Shown: positions 32,422 through 44,892 of the stretch, one piece after another
Layout: each line of letters begins with the position of its first letter
How positions within the stretch are numbered: the first letter of the stretch is position 1
Source of the DNA: Hsuehochloa calcarea
Lineage: Eukaryota; Streptophyta; Magnoliopsida; Poales; Poaceae
Reading direction: 5' to 3'
Length of the DNA: 64,000 bases
NCBI GenBank assembly: GCA_036346395.1
Contig: CM070599.1
Location: forward strand, 30,867,232-30,931,231
Notes under the pieces: generated by a model
The model's database searches: none
Seen by the model: only the letters and a program-made list of their open reading frames with translations
Told to the model about the DNA's origin: nothing
Translations under genes and position numbers: made by a program

Positions 32422-34199
32422 TTAGACCTTGAACCCGAGGTAGTGCGGCGTGCCGGTGAACTTGAGCCACGTCGCGCCGTCGACGAACGGCCCGGCGGTG
32501 AACTGCTCGGCCTCCTTCCGGCCGATGATGCGGAACCCTGGCCAGTTGACCCTCTTGCTGGTGCCGGCGCCGGGGCCGCGGTTGCCGTACTCGGCGTAGT
32601 AGAGCGTCTTGAGCCCGAAGTCGCCGTTCCACGGCATGTAGCCCTCGGGGCGGATGAAGTCAGCGATGGTGCTCTCCATGATGACGAGGCGCGAGAACTC
32701 CTTCCACGGTCGGCCGAGGTAGGAGGGGATCTTGAAGCGGTCGGGGAAGAGACGCTGGTCCGGCACGAGGCGGCAGTTATGGATGACGAGCCCGGACTTC
32801 ATGTTGGGGTCGGTGCGGCCGTGCGCCGTCACCGAGTTCTGCTGGTTATCCATGGGGCGGCGCGTGATGATGAGGCAGTTCTGGAACACGGCGGCCGAGT
32901 TGCCGAAGATGAAGTCGATGGTGCCGGAGATGACGCAGTTGCGGAAGAACTGGCGCCGGGCGTGCACGTACAGGGTGTCCTGGAACGCGTCGAACCGGCA
33001 GTTGTAGAACGCCGCGAGGTCGCCCTGCACTCGGAGCGCTACCGCCTGGTGCCTCTCCGCGCCGGCCGTGTTGTGGAACCCCATGTTCTTGCAGATGAAA
33101 CCGGACGCCTCAATGGCTGCAATTAAATACAGTTGCTAGTTATATGCATTGCCCGTGCGCACTTGCGAGTACCTTGTAGTGAAGGCTAGGGCTCACAGAA
33201 GGTGGCGGTCTTCATGGTGGTGATGCCGTCGGCGAAGCTCTTGCGGCCGGTGACGCGGCTGCGCTTGGGCCCGTCGCCGTACATGAAGATGTTGACCTTG
33301 TCCTTGGGGACCATGACGATCTCGTCGTAGAGGCCGGCCTTCACGTAGATGACGTACCGGCCCTGGTGGCCCTTGGGCATGGCGTTCACGGCCTCCTGGA
33401 CGCTCTTGAAGTTGCCGCTGCCGTCCTTGGCCACCACCGCGTTCGGCTGCGGCCGGTTGCGATCTCCCGAGGCCAGCAGCTTCCTGTCCGGCGCCTTCAT
33501 CCACGTGGGGAAGCCCTGCTCGTCCTGGCTGGCCAAGAGGCGGCGGTGCGAGTCTGTCTTGAACATGTCAAGGTCGAGCTTCTTGAAGATGGCTCCGAGG
33601 CTGTTGGTGATGGCGAGCGCGTTGCTGCTGAGCTCGGTGGCGTTGCGCAGCACATGCTGCATGTCGGCCTTGAGCTTCTCGTCGGTGAAGCCGTCGGTGC
33701 AGGTGTCGATGAAGGTCATCACGCCGGTGAGCCAGTGCTCGAGGTCGTCGGAGCGGCTGAAGAGCACCTTGACGTCGCCGCCGGCCATCTCGACCATGCC
33801 CCTGAGGTCGTCGATAGAGTCCTCTAGGAGCTTCTTGCAGTCCTCGCGCGCGCTCTCCGTCATGGGGTCGCTCGACTTGGCATCGCCGATGGTGCGGGAC
33901 CGCTCGACGGCCGCCTTGACCGACTGGAGCGCCACCTTGGCGACGGCCTGGAACACCTCGCGGGGGTTCTCGGTGCCATTGGCGGCCGTAGTGAGCGTCC
34001 TCTCACACGACTCCTTGTAGAGCGTGGGCGCGCACAGGGACTTGACCGACTTGCCGGAGGTGGCCAAGGAGGCCTCCCCTGGGACGGTGAAGTTGTCGCC
34101 GGCTTTGTTGCCGGAGCGGGTCACGGTGGCGACCACGCCGACAACGACCGCGACGACCAGGATTGCCGACAGGCCCCCGAGGAGAAACTTCTGTGCCAT
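32422..34199 (-). CDS. Pectin methylesterase with PMEI pro-domain
   Basis: Two exons, 33197-34199 (ATG at 34199) and 32422-33116, join in phase across an 80-bp GT-AG intron, giving 565 aa. The enzyme removes methyl esters from cell-wall pectin. Residues 7-26 form a hydrophobic signal anchor. About 50-215 is the inhibitor-like pro-domain with paired cysteines (LCAPTLYKESC). Two processing sites follow, RRLL (219-222) and RKLL (239-242). The catalytic domain has all five family blocks: GLYDE (289), QAVAL (358), QDTLY (380; Asp381), DFIFG (402; Asp402) and LGRPWK (468; Arg470, Trp472). Length is normal for the type-I/group-2 class. The protein should be secreted and cleaved before reaching the wall. 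The gene lies in a gap between transposons and looks intact. Confidence 0.93.
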
Positions 34200-35330
34200 C
34201 TCGGCCGCAAGCTTGCTGTGGAATGGGAGGGAAACGCTATTTACAAGAGGAGAGAATGACCATGCAAAGGTACAATGTGATGGCTACGTACGGACGCGAA
34301 TGGTTTTGACGGTTTGACCGTTGTTTTTTGTGGCCCGTCGTGTTCTCTGGTGGTAGTTATTTTTTCGACGTGCAAAATATTTAGGGTCTTTGGGCCTGGT
34401 CAATGGGGGTGATCCCGGAATAGTACATTCTTTATAGCCTTCTTCGCTGACCATTTATTTGTCTGGTTGCTTTCTAGAATGGGTTACGCTTCTTTCTAAG
34501 AACAACAAAGGGTTCGCACATTACATAGTCCAATCACCATATAACCCCGGTTCAAGCTACTGTTTGGTAGGGGAATCGATCCATAGCTCGACACGTCTAA
34601 ACCGCGAACTGTTACATAGGAGAGAGGATGAACGGAAGCTTTGCTAATAGGCATACGAACTTGTGAACAAAATCACGAAGAATTACCTTGAATTGTACGT
34701 GTAAGCTAGAATGCATGTTGGCCCACAATAGTCTTGGGAGCTTCTGCGTATCCACGTCAACCTGGATTAAGATTGGGGACACACAACCAAATCCAAGTAG
34801 AAGCGTTGAAACAAAGACGCCCTACCTTGTTTGCGCCGTTACGATTGGGCCCAGAAGTTCTGGCCCAATACAAGCTGAAGAACGTGGACAGATATATAAG
34901 GATTTTTTTTAATAATATATATTTAATAGAATTACATAAATAAATGCATGTATAATAAATTTACAAAAAAAAGTCTTCGCCACCATTTCACCATCAAAAT
35001 AGTGGGAAATGTCTCTGCCGCCATTACAAAACAGTGGGAGTGACTTTAAGTCACTGTTTGAATTGGTGACAAACTCCTATCACCAATTTAATGGCGACGT
35101 GGTTTGATTTTTTCTCAAAAAAATGAAAGTAACGGTAAACATAAAACATAAAAATTGGTGGTTATATTGTTCATATCAAAAACAAAAATAGAAAGTAATA
35201 TGAAAACAATATTAGCGGAGGTACATAGGTTACACATAGTAATTTGACGCACGACATAAGATCAGTATATCGGACAAGATAACTAAATAGGACATACACC
35301 ATCACACAATTATTTAACAAATCACAATAA
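34200..35330. other. Upstream region of the pectin methylesterase gene and AT-rich interval
   Basis: 34200-34320 should hold the leader and promoter of the minus-strand gene. A weak TATA-like TGTAAATAG (minus) lies at about 34233-34242. 34900-35340 is AT-rich. The stretch 34975-35100 has short complementary words around CACCATTT and AATGG and may be the end of the transposon at right, but I could not define termini. Confidence 0.35.
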
Positions 35331-35339
35331 TTCATCGCA

Positions 35340-36150
35340 AACATATTTCAAAAAGATAAACAATTCCTATGGCCACCACCTTCACATCCACCATGTCGAC
35401 CTCCATGGTGCTCGCCTCGAGTGGGACGGTAGAATGAAGCCCTCGCAGCACTATCCAAACTGCTGACTCTCATTCATGCTGTTCATTTCTCGCATGGCAA
35501 TACTTGAATGTATGTCCAAACTTCCTGTAAATAGAGCACTTCTTCGTACAGCGTCCGGCTTCTGCTTCGTCCATGTCATTCCTGACACGCCGTCTCTACC
35601 GTCGGCCAACAGTTCCCTTCAGCTTATCAACGTCGGCGGCCTAGATCAGCTCCTCCTAGGTAAGCTGGCCGGTGAAATGGCCAACCACGCTATAACCATA
35701 CAACTTTGCACTCTAGGTTAGCATCACCTCTTCTTTAGTGAAATATTCAGATAGGTATTGGCCAGGATGTTTCGTCATCGTCGAACATGCGGCCATCATA
35801 TGTGAGTATGGCATATGCAGAAGAAATGGCTTATTGCAAGTGCATATGCAACGAGTGTGGCCAAGTGTGAACATGTGGATGATCCTCTCACAGTTCGTTT
35901 CGTGGCATCCTTTCTCCCTACAAAGTATCTCAAATCAAAGCTCCCTTGTGCCTATCTTGAATACCCTATGTATCTCACTCTTCTTGTTCTTCTCCTCTAT
36001 GTACTTTGTGATCATGACAGAGTACAGTACTCTGTCATTTACCATAGAGAGCAAAACAATGTTGATTCGGTCAACAAAGTATTTTGTGATGCTGCGCATA
36101 ATTGCCTCCACAATATCAACCAAAGGGAGGCACTTCGCACCGCGCATGAC
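35340..36150 (-). pseudogene. Mutator-like transposase C-terminus (SWIM finger), decayed
   Basis: Minus-strand pieces in shifting frames read, in order, RGAKCLPLVDIVEAIMRSI (about 36147-36090), a SWIM zinc finger CTCNKP...HMPYSHMMAAC (35844-35785), YLSEYFTKEEVML, YGYSVVGHFTG, then RVRNDMDEAEAG and a zinc-knuckle-like CTKKCSIYRKFGHTFKYC (about 35560-35510). This order is that of plant Mutator-type transposases downstream of the DDE core. The second SWIM cysteine pair is damaged (Tyr in place of Cys before SH), and a stop and frame changes are present. The catalytic core that should lie above 36150 is not visible. Confidence 0.65.
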
Positions 36151-37096
36151 TCAATTGTACACCTGTCGACGATCAAATCGCCGATCTTATGAATATATAA
36201 ATGAAAAGAGGAAAAATATGCGTATCTCCTGGGAGTGGATCTGACTTGCTCTTTATTGCTATGAACTCACGATTACAAACACTGAGAGTATCTAAAACCA
36301 CAACACTTTGCTATATCTCGCTTGATGTGCTTCTATAGGACTGTTGCTGATGTATTGTGTCGTGTCTTCTTGTCTTCCCGTGTTCTTCTGTCCCTCCCTC
36401 TTCCGGCCTTCTATGGTCCTCCTTAAGTACTTGATGAAGCGGTGGCAGTTATCTCACGAAGAGACATCCGTTGGGGAGCGACGCGTCTGGTCGGAAAGAG
36501 GTGGCAGTTTGACCATTTCATCAACCACAAGGGCGGTTGGTGAAGGTGTCAACCGCTATGCGGTTAATGATTTAGGAGACGTTAAATCATCAACCGTGAT
36601 AGTGTTGTATTATGCGGAATATGAAACACGTGGTTCATTCATCACATAGTGAGTGGCGTGGTCGGGGACTTGACCCAGACGCCTGTTCATAGCTTTATGA
36701 GCACTTACCTGGTCGTGGACTAGGTTTGGAACTTTGTCCGACCAGGGTATTTATTATATAACTTCTGTAGTACCTACGACCAGTTAGGTCGGTGGTCTTA
36801 GAAGTTACCACCACGAAGACGTATGGTCTTTATCATATATTAAGATAATATATGAATATTTTAATCCTCAACAGCTAGCCCCCGAACTTTTAAATGAATG
36901 TTGGTCGTGCGGACACGTTCTTCGATGCAATCATATCGGACAGACCTCTCATTAAATGCCGTGGGACTCGAGGCGGTCTGTATTCATTTTTAAAGTTGAG
37001 AAACTGCTTTGGAAAAAGGAAAAAGCCTTTATGTCCGCCAGGCGAAAAGGTATTTGCCCGTTGGACTTCTCGCAGGGTCGGTTACAGTGAAGTGCC
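36151..37096. other. Upstream region of the TE-derived gene, no ORF
   Basis: No coding sequence is recognised. The text TAGCCCCCGA at about 36875 recurs near 40128, on the other side of the gene at 37190-39989. The pair could be remnants of flanking element sequence, but the match is short. Confidence 0.3.
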
Positions 37097-37106
37097 TATA
37101 AAACGA
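37097..37106 (+). promoter_or_regulatory. TATA box of the TE-derived gene
   Basis: CTATAAAACG lies about 90 bp before the ATG at 37190, a normal TATA-to-ATG distance for a plant gene. Confidence 0.55.
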
Positions 37107-37189
37107 CCCCGGCTGAGTGCTTTAAACCTTTACGCCTCAATCTCCAAGAAAATCTTCCTTGAGTTCTTCACCCAAAAAAGGAAGGCACC

Positions 37190-39989
37190 ATGTCGGACCT
37201 CATCGCAAACTAGTCGATCTCCGATCTGAGTGAGAGAAAATTGGAGAGTTTGGAGAGGGTTGGGTTGCTACCCGACAGGAGTTTGATCTATTGGAGATCG
37301 GCTTTTGGAGAGCACTGCCCAAGCGGCGAGGAGGGAGAAATCCCGGTGTTCCTCGCGTACATTGAGTGCGGGCTCAAGCTTCCAGCACATTTTTTTCTCT
37401 CCCAAGTGCTGGAGTTTTATGAGGTTGAGTTGATCAACCTTGCTCCCAACGCCATTGCAAACCTGAGCATCTTCGTCTACCTCTGCGAAGCATACTTGGG
37501 GATTCCACCGACGATGGAACTCTTCAAGTATTACTACCGGATGGCGAACACGAAGAAAACAACCATCACCCCTGGGGAATGTACCCTAAGGCTTCATGAC
37601 GGTAAGGCCGACGAGTACATTCGTATGTACTCGAAGTCCTCTTGGTCGTCATGGAAGAAAAGCTGGTTTTACATGAAGGTTACGCGAGAAGACGGCCTGT
37701 ATTACAGCGGTAAGAAGGCGGTCGAGAACTCGCGTTGGCGTTCCTCCTCGAAGAAGGAGGGAGAAGTTGGGAGATGGATTGAGGCCATCCATCTTCTGAG
37801 TGTCAGGGGGTTAACCTCCTGGCATGTCGTAAGGGACTTTTTCATTAGGAGGATTAGTCCTTTAAAGACCAGGGCACGTTCGATGCTCTGGTTCATCGGT
37901 GGCGATGATGCTACCAAGGATTCTGATCCAGGTAATTTTTCAGAAAATCCCGACCAGATTATTTTGCGAGTTGATTATTTTCGCAAAACTAAGATCTTTC
38001 ATTTGTATTTGCAGTCTTGTCTTCTGAGGACGTCAGAAATAGGATCAAAATGATCTGTGCTGGCGAACCTGATGACAAGGCTAGCTTTCCTCAAATCCTA
38101 GCACTTGCTAGTGTCGAGGAAAGGACTGAAAGACTTAGGGTAAGTGTATTAACTTCTTTTCACCTTTCGGTTATTTTCGATCAGTTCTAATCCTCTTTAT
38201 GTGTAGTTGGTCGGACTTAAGATCAACGAGGCTACGGAGACGTGTGAGCCTATTGATTATCCGACCGATCTTGCGATCATTGAAAGGCGTGGCACGCGAG
38301 GTAAGTAATGGCGAAAGAAATAACTTCTGCAAGATGAAGTATATTCTTCACCTGATTAACTTTGTTTGTTAATCCAGGCGGAATCACTGAGTCTCGTATA
38401 GTTGTCCATGAGACAGCTGTTCCTGAGACCAGTGAAACCACACTTTCTGATCCAGGGATTAGGGACCTTGCTCTCGACCAGATGGTCGAGAACATTGCTT
38501 CTGATCTCCTGATCGGGAGTGTAGAGAATACAATTGAACCTACCAGTTCGGAACTGGTGGGAACAATTGGAAAGAAGAGAAAAACAGGCGCAACGGATTT
38601 TAAACCAGTGCGCTATAAGATCAAGACTAAGAAAACAATCAGGTATGTACAATTTTTATATGAAAAACATACCTCGTATATTCCAAGTAGAATTGAACTT
38701 TTTGTTTCTCTTGTGCAGATCTGCTGAATCCCTGGTCGCTTCCGACCAATCGCATTCAACAGGTCAGGCGATCGGAAGTGGTCCTGGCCATTGTCTTCCT
38801 CAGGTAGGACATCTTGAGGATGACGTGGTTGGAGGAGCCCGAGCCAACTTCGGCACCGAAAACTGAGCTAGATCCCACAGTAGTCACTATGCCAAACGGA
38901 GGTAGAGACCACTGCAGATCTTCCACAGGTTCCAGTACCTGAAGGTCATCCCTCCAAAACTAACAAGTTTCCTTTCTCAACTCGATTCGTCGCGAGTAAG
39001 GAACTTGATGATTATTGGGGGAGGATATCGGATCGCCTAACGCAGGCGAAGCCCGATAAAATTTTTACCGATTACAATGATACCGTAATTCGGGTAAGTG
39101 TCTTCAATCTTCTCCATAACCTTTCTTGAAGTTTACAAGAAGGTTTTATGGAAGAAATGCTACTTGTGCAGCATATGATCGAAAACCTCGCTACGGTCGG
39201 AGGACTAACCGAGCGAGTTAGGATATTAGAAGAAAAGCACTCTGAAATAGAGAGTAAGAGTTCCTCTTCTTTTTTCCTCTTTAAGACTTTCCTTTTATTT
39301 ATTCTCCCTTATCAAAAATTCTTTTGATAGATTTAGAGAAAATAAAAGAAGATGCTTTGGCTGAAAAGGCCAGAAGAATAAAGCTTGAAGAAGAACTTCG
39401 GGCTAAGAACTGGTCGATCGAAGACTTGACGACCAGCAATAAAAAGCTTTTGGATGATTCCAAGAAGAGAGAGGAGGGTAACTGGTCGTAGCCATGACTC
39501 AATATGTCTTCCAATCTTTTTACTTAACACTTGCTTTGTCTATGCAGAACAAAAACAAGCATTGATCAGAGTGAAAAAGCTCTGGAATTTGAGCAAGACA
39601 AGGGGGCAGCTCTCGTTCTTAGTTTGGACGAGAAAATCACCTCGCTAAACAAAATGCTTTTTGATATGGGCGCGGGATCAAGCTTGCCCTCTTTGAGCGA
39701 TCCAATAGAGAAGGTCAACTACCTGGGCTCTTTGTTGGAAGAGCTCAAAGTTTTGCTCAGGACTACTAGGGAGAACTATGCCCACTCCGTTAAGGAATCT
39801 ATTGCTTGTGATGTCAGTCTTGCTTTGGCAAAGCTGAAAGCTTCCGACCCATCAACTAACCTTCAAGCCATCGAAGAGGATTTCAATTGCTTACCCGCAG
39901 AGGCAAATCAAATCCTCGCAGAGATGAAACCTCTAGGCGAAAAGGTCGCAGAAGAGATGGAAGTCGGATCTCCATCTAGCAGTAGTTAA
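37190..39989 (+). pseudogene. Multi-exon gene with 'gypsy-type putative transposase' domain, broken
   Basis: Exons read 37190-37931, 38015-38139, 38207-38300, 38378-38642, 38719 to about 38802, about 38929-39093, 39172-39253, 39331-39477 and 39548-39989. The first five join in phase. The N-terminal part (FGEHCPSGEEGEIPVFLAYIE, LPAHFFLSQVLEFYEVELINL, FVYLCEAYLGIPPT) matches what I know of the grass family annotated as Transposase_28. The later exons are rich in Glu, Lys and Leu and predict a coiled coil. Codon 8 is TAG (37211), and the join into the last exon is out of frame, so it is not intact. The family is usually found beside gypsy-like elements, and its true function is unknown to me. 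Confidence 0.65.
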
Positions 39990-40688
39990 CTTAGGCATTC
40001 TCTAGTAGTTTATAAATGTAAGCAGGAGAAAACAATGCATACAATGTAAAGACTTACCTTTCTCTTATCAAAATGGAAAAAATTCTTTTATTCATCCGGT
40101 CGACTTGTGAATTTATGTCTTACCTAGCCCCCGACTGTTATATAGTAGAAGATCTTTACTATATAATAGTACTGCTTGAGGCCAAAAATATAAATTCAAA
40201 TCTCAACCATTACTTGTAAGTATGTATTGATCGATAAAAAACTGATCGTGGTAATACTAGGAAACCTTTATGGTCGGAACCGTGTAGGTTTCGGCTAGTT
40301 GTAAATCTGTTTTTAATGATCGAAGTACTTTACTAAGACAACATATGGTCGGAAAAATAAAAATTCTCCTTGATAAGAGGGAAAAACATAAAAAAAAACA
40401 CATATTATAAGCAGGAAAGTGGTTTTATTTCTATGCGATGCTCAATTCTGGCCGGAATGAACCTAGCTAGGAAATAAAGGTATAAAATATATTTCGCAAG
40501 ACGTGCTCATGCTCTTAGTCCGACTGGCAGCGAGGATCGTAGGAAAAAGACCGTCGCTAGGAAGCTCCTTCCAGTGGGCGGAACCACGTGCGAAAAAGGA
40601 GAGACTTCGACTAGGAGGTTTTCCGTGTCCCGACCAGTAGCCAAACAAGGGTAGAACAGAATTTTGAAACATAAACTATACACTTTAT
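39990..40688. other. Interval after the TE-derived gene, no feature recognised
   Basis: AT-rich sequence with no convincing ORF; the inferred 3' flank of the preceding gene. Confidence 0.3.
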
Positions 40689-41134
40689 AATCCTGAGCAT
40701 ACGAACCGCAGTCGACCAGGATTGAGCAACGTCATATAAATAACATCACTCGTCATCTCTCTGGCACCTGCGCCGGCTCTGCAATCTCCGGTGCCGCCCT
40801 GCCACCGCGCCGCCCCCTCCCCTGGTTCTTCGCGGAGCGCGAGCTCCTGCTCGGTTCCCTGCTGCCGCGCCACTCGGACGTCCCGTCGCCCGCACCGCCC
40901 GGTCTTCCCCCGCCTTCCCGAGGCCGCCATCCCCGCCGATGTCTCTCTCCCCTCCCCGGCTATAAAGCCAAGCCGCCCCTTCCTACCTCGCCCCTCCCTC
41001 CTCCACAGCGCTCCATTTTCCCTCTCTGCCACCGAAAGTCGAAGCTCCGGTACTACCGCTCATTCCACGCCGGTACTACCGCTCTCCTCCTCCGGTACTA
41101 CCGCTCATTCCCCGCCGGTAATACCGCTTGTGTT

Positions 41135-43694
41135 TGTAACATCCCAATTTTCAGAGCTTGAAAATCTTTTAAATATTGGTAGCAAGAAAATTCATCATTT
41201 GGATTTATTTGAATATTAAATTAAAAAGCTTAATATGGACTTTTAGAACAAATTGATTTAATGTGCTTAATCCCAACATCAACAATTGTCAAGACTATTT
41301 TATTTAGATTCTATATGCTTGGATATATTTTATAGAATTTTCTGGAATTTTTCCAAAGTCATTTGCTATTTTCTAATTGCTATTTGCATTTTCTCGGTTT
41401 TATTTAAAAGAAAAATCAAAAGAATTTCCTTGTAAGCGCGTCCGACAAATGCGTATTCGCTGTCGATTCTTCGTGCCGACCCCACCAAATCATGTCTCCT
41501 GCTATTCCTTATCCGTTCCAAACCAAATCAAACCTCGAATCGGTTTCAATCTCAAAATCTTTGAATTCCTTGGACCCGATTTGGGGTTTCAAATCCCGGA
41601 GCCTATAAATACTCCCCTAGCACCGCGACCTCCGCAACCCTAAGCCGCCACTCCCATCGCCCGATCGCCTCTAGCGCCAAGATTCCAAGTTTTACCGAAC
41701 TTCTTCTCGGTGGATTGCGCCGTCGTCGCCGCCCTTGCTCCACCGATCGCACCATTGTGATCGGCAAGTAGCTACCTTAGCGCACCTTCTCGCCGAGCAT
41801 CGCCGAGCGCTCATCCAACAAAACCCGAGCCTCTCTCCGCCGCTTCTTCCTCGCCACGGCCACAACCCTGTGTGCTTGTGCGCATTAACCTCCTCTACAC
41901 GCTGGTACCACTCACGCCGCGAAGAGCCGCTGTCACGGTGACTATCGGTCCCGAGCCTCCTCCACCGCGCCAGATCTCCTCGGTTGGTGCACTCATCCCG
42001 CGTGAACTCCGAGATCGATGGGTCCCACATGTCGAATTCTTTTAATTATAATTTTTTCCGAAATTTCTACGACGCAAGCATTGCGCAATAATCCGATTTT
42101 CCTTTATAAAAATAATTCGGGAAATTCGAGAAAATCCAAATTAGGGTTTAATTGATTTTCCAATCTTCCAAAGCCCATATCTTTTGCATCCAAGTCCAAT
42201 TGAGCCCATTCAAATTTGTAAATTTATATAAAATTCAGATCTATTTAATGGTGAATTTTATTTGATTTTTGGAGTTTGTTTTGCCTCTGTTATTTATTTG
42301 TTTTATTTCTTTTGTCTCGCTTCATGAGTAGACGCCGATACTTGGGAATTTTGCGTAAGAAGGAGCACCTCAAGACCAAGACCAATATCTAGATCTATTC
42401 CAAGGCAAGTTATACCTTTGATCGGCCAAAATACTTTATTTCAATGTATTGCATTCTATTTCAAGTATTTATTTAAATGCTTTTGGGTGTAGTTATTAAT
42501 CCAAATTGTTATGCCACCTTGTCTATTGTATACCATGATCTTTTGTCACCCTAGGTTAGTTAATAATTAGTTGGTATTATCGTAGCACCAACGTGGGTTG
42601 GTTAGATACGATTAGATCGCTTAGCCATGCCACGAGTCATCATTCCATGTGAGTTGCAATTATAAACTTGACTAAGTGATTATGGAACCGTGTGATGAAT
42701 GACGACCACATGCCTAGTATGGTCGGGCCTGACTTAGTAAGTTATGGAGTCTTGACATTGACAACTCAGTTGTATTTAAGCTATGTGATGGGTTGGAGGT
42801 GTGATATGTCACATCGGGACGGTTCATTGCATCCTCGCCCAATGGTGTGTGTCGCTCCAAGGGTGTGTACAAATTGACTACGGCATAAAGCACACCAGAG
42901 TGTCATTGTTTGAGATGAAGTCTCCAAAGGTTTTGTTGTGATCAACTCGATCCGTTGGTTTCATCGTGTGGGTAAAGTGTACAACCTCTGCAGAGTGTTT
43001 AAACCAATCTATTCGAATAGCCGCCCCTGCTATGGACATACTCGGAATTTCACACGAGGGGTAGATTTTCATAAAACAATTGGGAAGGGTCATTGGTGTG
43101 TGAGATAACTTGTTCAATTGTGTGAATAACTTGATTAGACTGTGTGTCCTTTGTGAAATCAATTGTTAACTTATTATTGTCTATTTGTTTTGAATTATGC
43201 TTTCAATCTATTATTTGTATTCAATTGCAAATGTTGTATTTCGCAAAATAACCACGTAAGCCATTTCTTTGGAATAAGCCATCATGTATAAATGCATTCT
43301 GGTATGACTTAAGTAGTACGGTGTGTACTCACTCTTGCTAAATAAATCAATGTATGGAGGAGTCGTCACCGCTTTTGAAGAAGAGTTCTACGAGGTTGAA
43401 CGTTAGGGTCTTGATCGATCGGTTGCTCGTGGTAAATTGATGGGAGCCACCGAGTTTATTTCGTTTCACATTGTAGTTTATTTCTTTATTGTCACCTTGC
43501 ATGGCTTAATAAATGTAAAACTCGACCGTAAGGTCCCAACAGCTAATTGTTATTCAAAGGTACTCGCTTATTCTTATATTCGTTGTATGGATGTGATATT
43601 TCATCAATGTTGACACTTTGTGTGCACTAGCGTGATCCTCGGACTAGTGCGCGAATACACAGAGGGTCCAGATTTGCATATTTGGGTCCCGACA
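41135..43694 (+). repeat. Gypsy-2 5' LTR
   Basis: It lacks three blocks present in the 3' copy, near 47326-47537, 48120-48225 and 48976-49183. Otherwise it aligns throughout. It ends TTTGGGTCCCGACA directly before the primer-binding region. Confidence 0.88.
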
Positions 43695-43698
43695 GAGG

Positions 43699-43710
43699 TG
43701 GTATCGAGCC
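43699..43710 (+). other. Gypsy-2 primer-binding site, one base short
   Basis: TGGTATCGAGCC lies four bases after the LTR end. It equals the tRNA-Met complement except for one missing A. Confidence 0.75.
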
Positions 43711-43895
43711 ATACCGATCGTAGGTCTTGACCCTAGTTAGATTGGCCGTTCTTAGTGAGTCCAAAACTATTTTCTAAAGCAAATATTAACTTGCAAGATT
43801 AATTGAACTCTTTAACTCATCTCATGTCTCTCTTGACTCAACTATCACAAATTCTTTCTCTCCCATTTGTTATAAAATTGTTTTCATCTTGACAG

Positions 43896-44616
43896 ATGCC
43901 TCGCCTTCTTGAGTTATGGAGAGCGCAAGGAGGACTTGCCGCCGAGCTTTGGAAGTTGCTACAAGTACTTGGAGGGTTCGATCGTCCATTGTACCGTGGC
44001 GTTGCTTGGATTGTGAACGGCCGAGATCGTGGAGTGATCTCGCCATTTGACCATCTACGCCAGCGTAACACCAAGGCGAGCAAACCATTGAACATCTCAA
44101 CTCAAGGAGTATTTGGATTGAAGCAATCCAGAGTCTTCACGCCTTGCCATCCCGAGGATCCGCAACATCTACTCTCGAGAGCTTCGCGGACACACGCTTT
44201 TCGTTATCATCCCCGCACTTCGACGTGGATCTTGCCGCACGCTTTTCCGCTCACGGAGGGAGAAGACAACGCCACCGTCGCGGCATCTCGCCCGCCACGT
44301 CAGAGGAATCGTTGGAGTTAGCCGCCACAGAGTGGAGGTACCTATGAGACTCTTCGAGAGTCAAGAAAGGATCGCCATATTAGAAGAAACTCTTTATGGA
44401 CGACACGAACAAGACATCAAGAGGAAGACCTGTAAGAAGTCGATGGACCTACCGAACAAGAAGAGCCAGCAGAGGCAAAGCAGAACCAAAGAAGACTGCA
44501 CTGTGGACACTGCTCCTATTGCACCATCCCGGACATCGTGGATCGCTTGCGAGGATGCCACCACTTTCGTGTCTACAAAGAAAGGGAGCACCGCCAAGGT
44601 CATGGAGGCTATTTGA
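43896..44616 (+). pseudogene. Pre-gag ORF of Gypsy-2
   Basis: An ATG at 43896, about 185 bp after the primer-binding site, opens 141 codons (MPRLLELWRAQ..., with GGFDRPLYRGVAWIVNGRD). Frame changes near 44150 and 44340 lead to further protein-like text, including ERIAILEETLYGRHEQDIKR, a likely helical or coiled part, to a stop at 44614-44616. Its place and starting residues resemble the pre-gag ORF of Gypsy-1, but sequence similarity is weak, so homology is inferred from position. No known domain. Confidence 0.45.
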
Positions 44617-44892
44617 TTGAGTAGTCTGTTGCGTTGTTTCAGCTTAGCCGCTTTATGTCTTGAGTCGCCTTTAGGCTGTAGTTTTGTGTGCTTAAGTTCG
44701 CCCTTATTTTTGTGTGCAAGTATGAGCTGCAAAGGCCCTTAGGCATTTGTTGCAAGCCATACTATTATCTTAATCAATATAAGAGTTTCAGTTGAGCTTT
44801 CTTAAAATATGTTGTTGGGTTTTACCTACCCCGCTTAGTTCTACAACTTATCTCGTGCTTGCTACCTTATCTAACCCTTGGAGATTCACCAG

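Noticed and set aside
32290..33126. 278-codon plus-strand ORF
   Set aside because: It is the antisense shadow of the second exon of the pectin methylesterase gene, open only because of the GC-rich codon bias.
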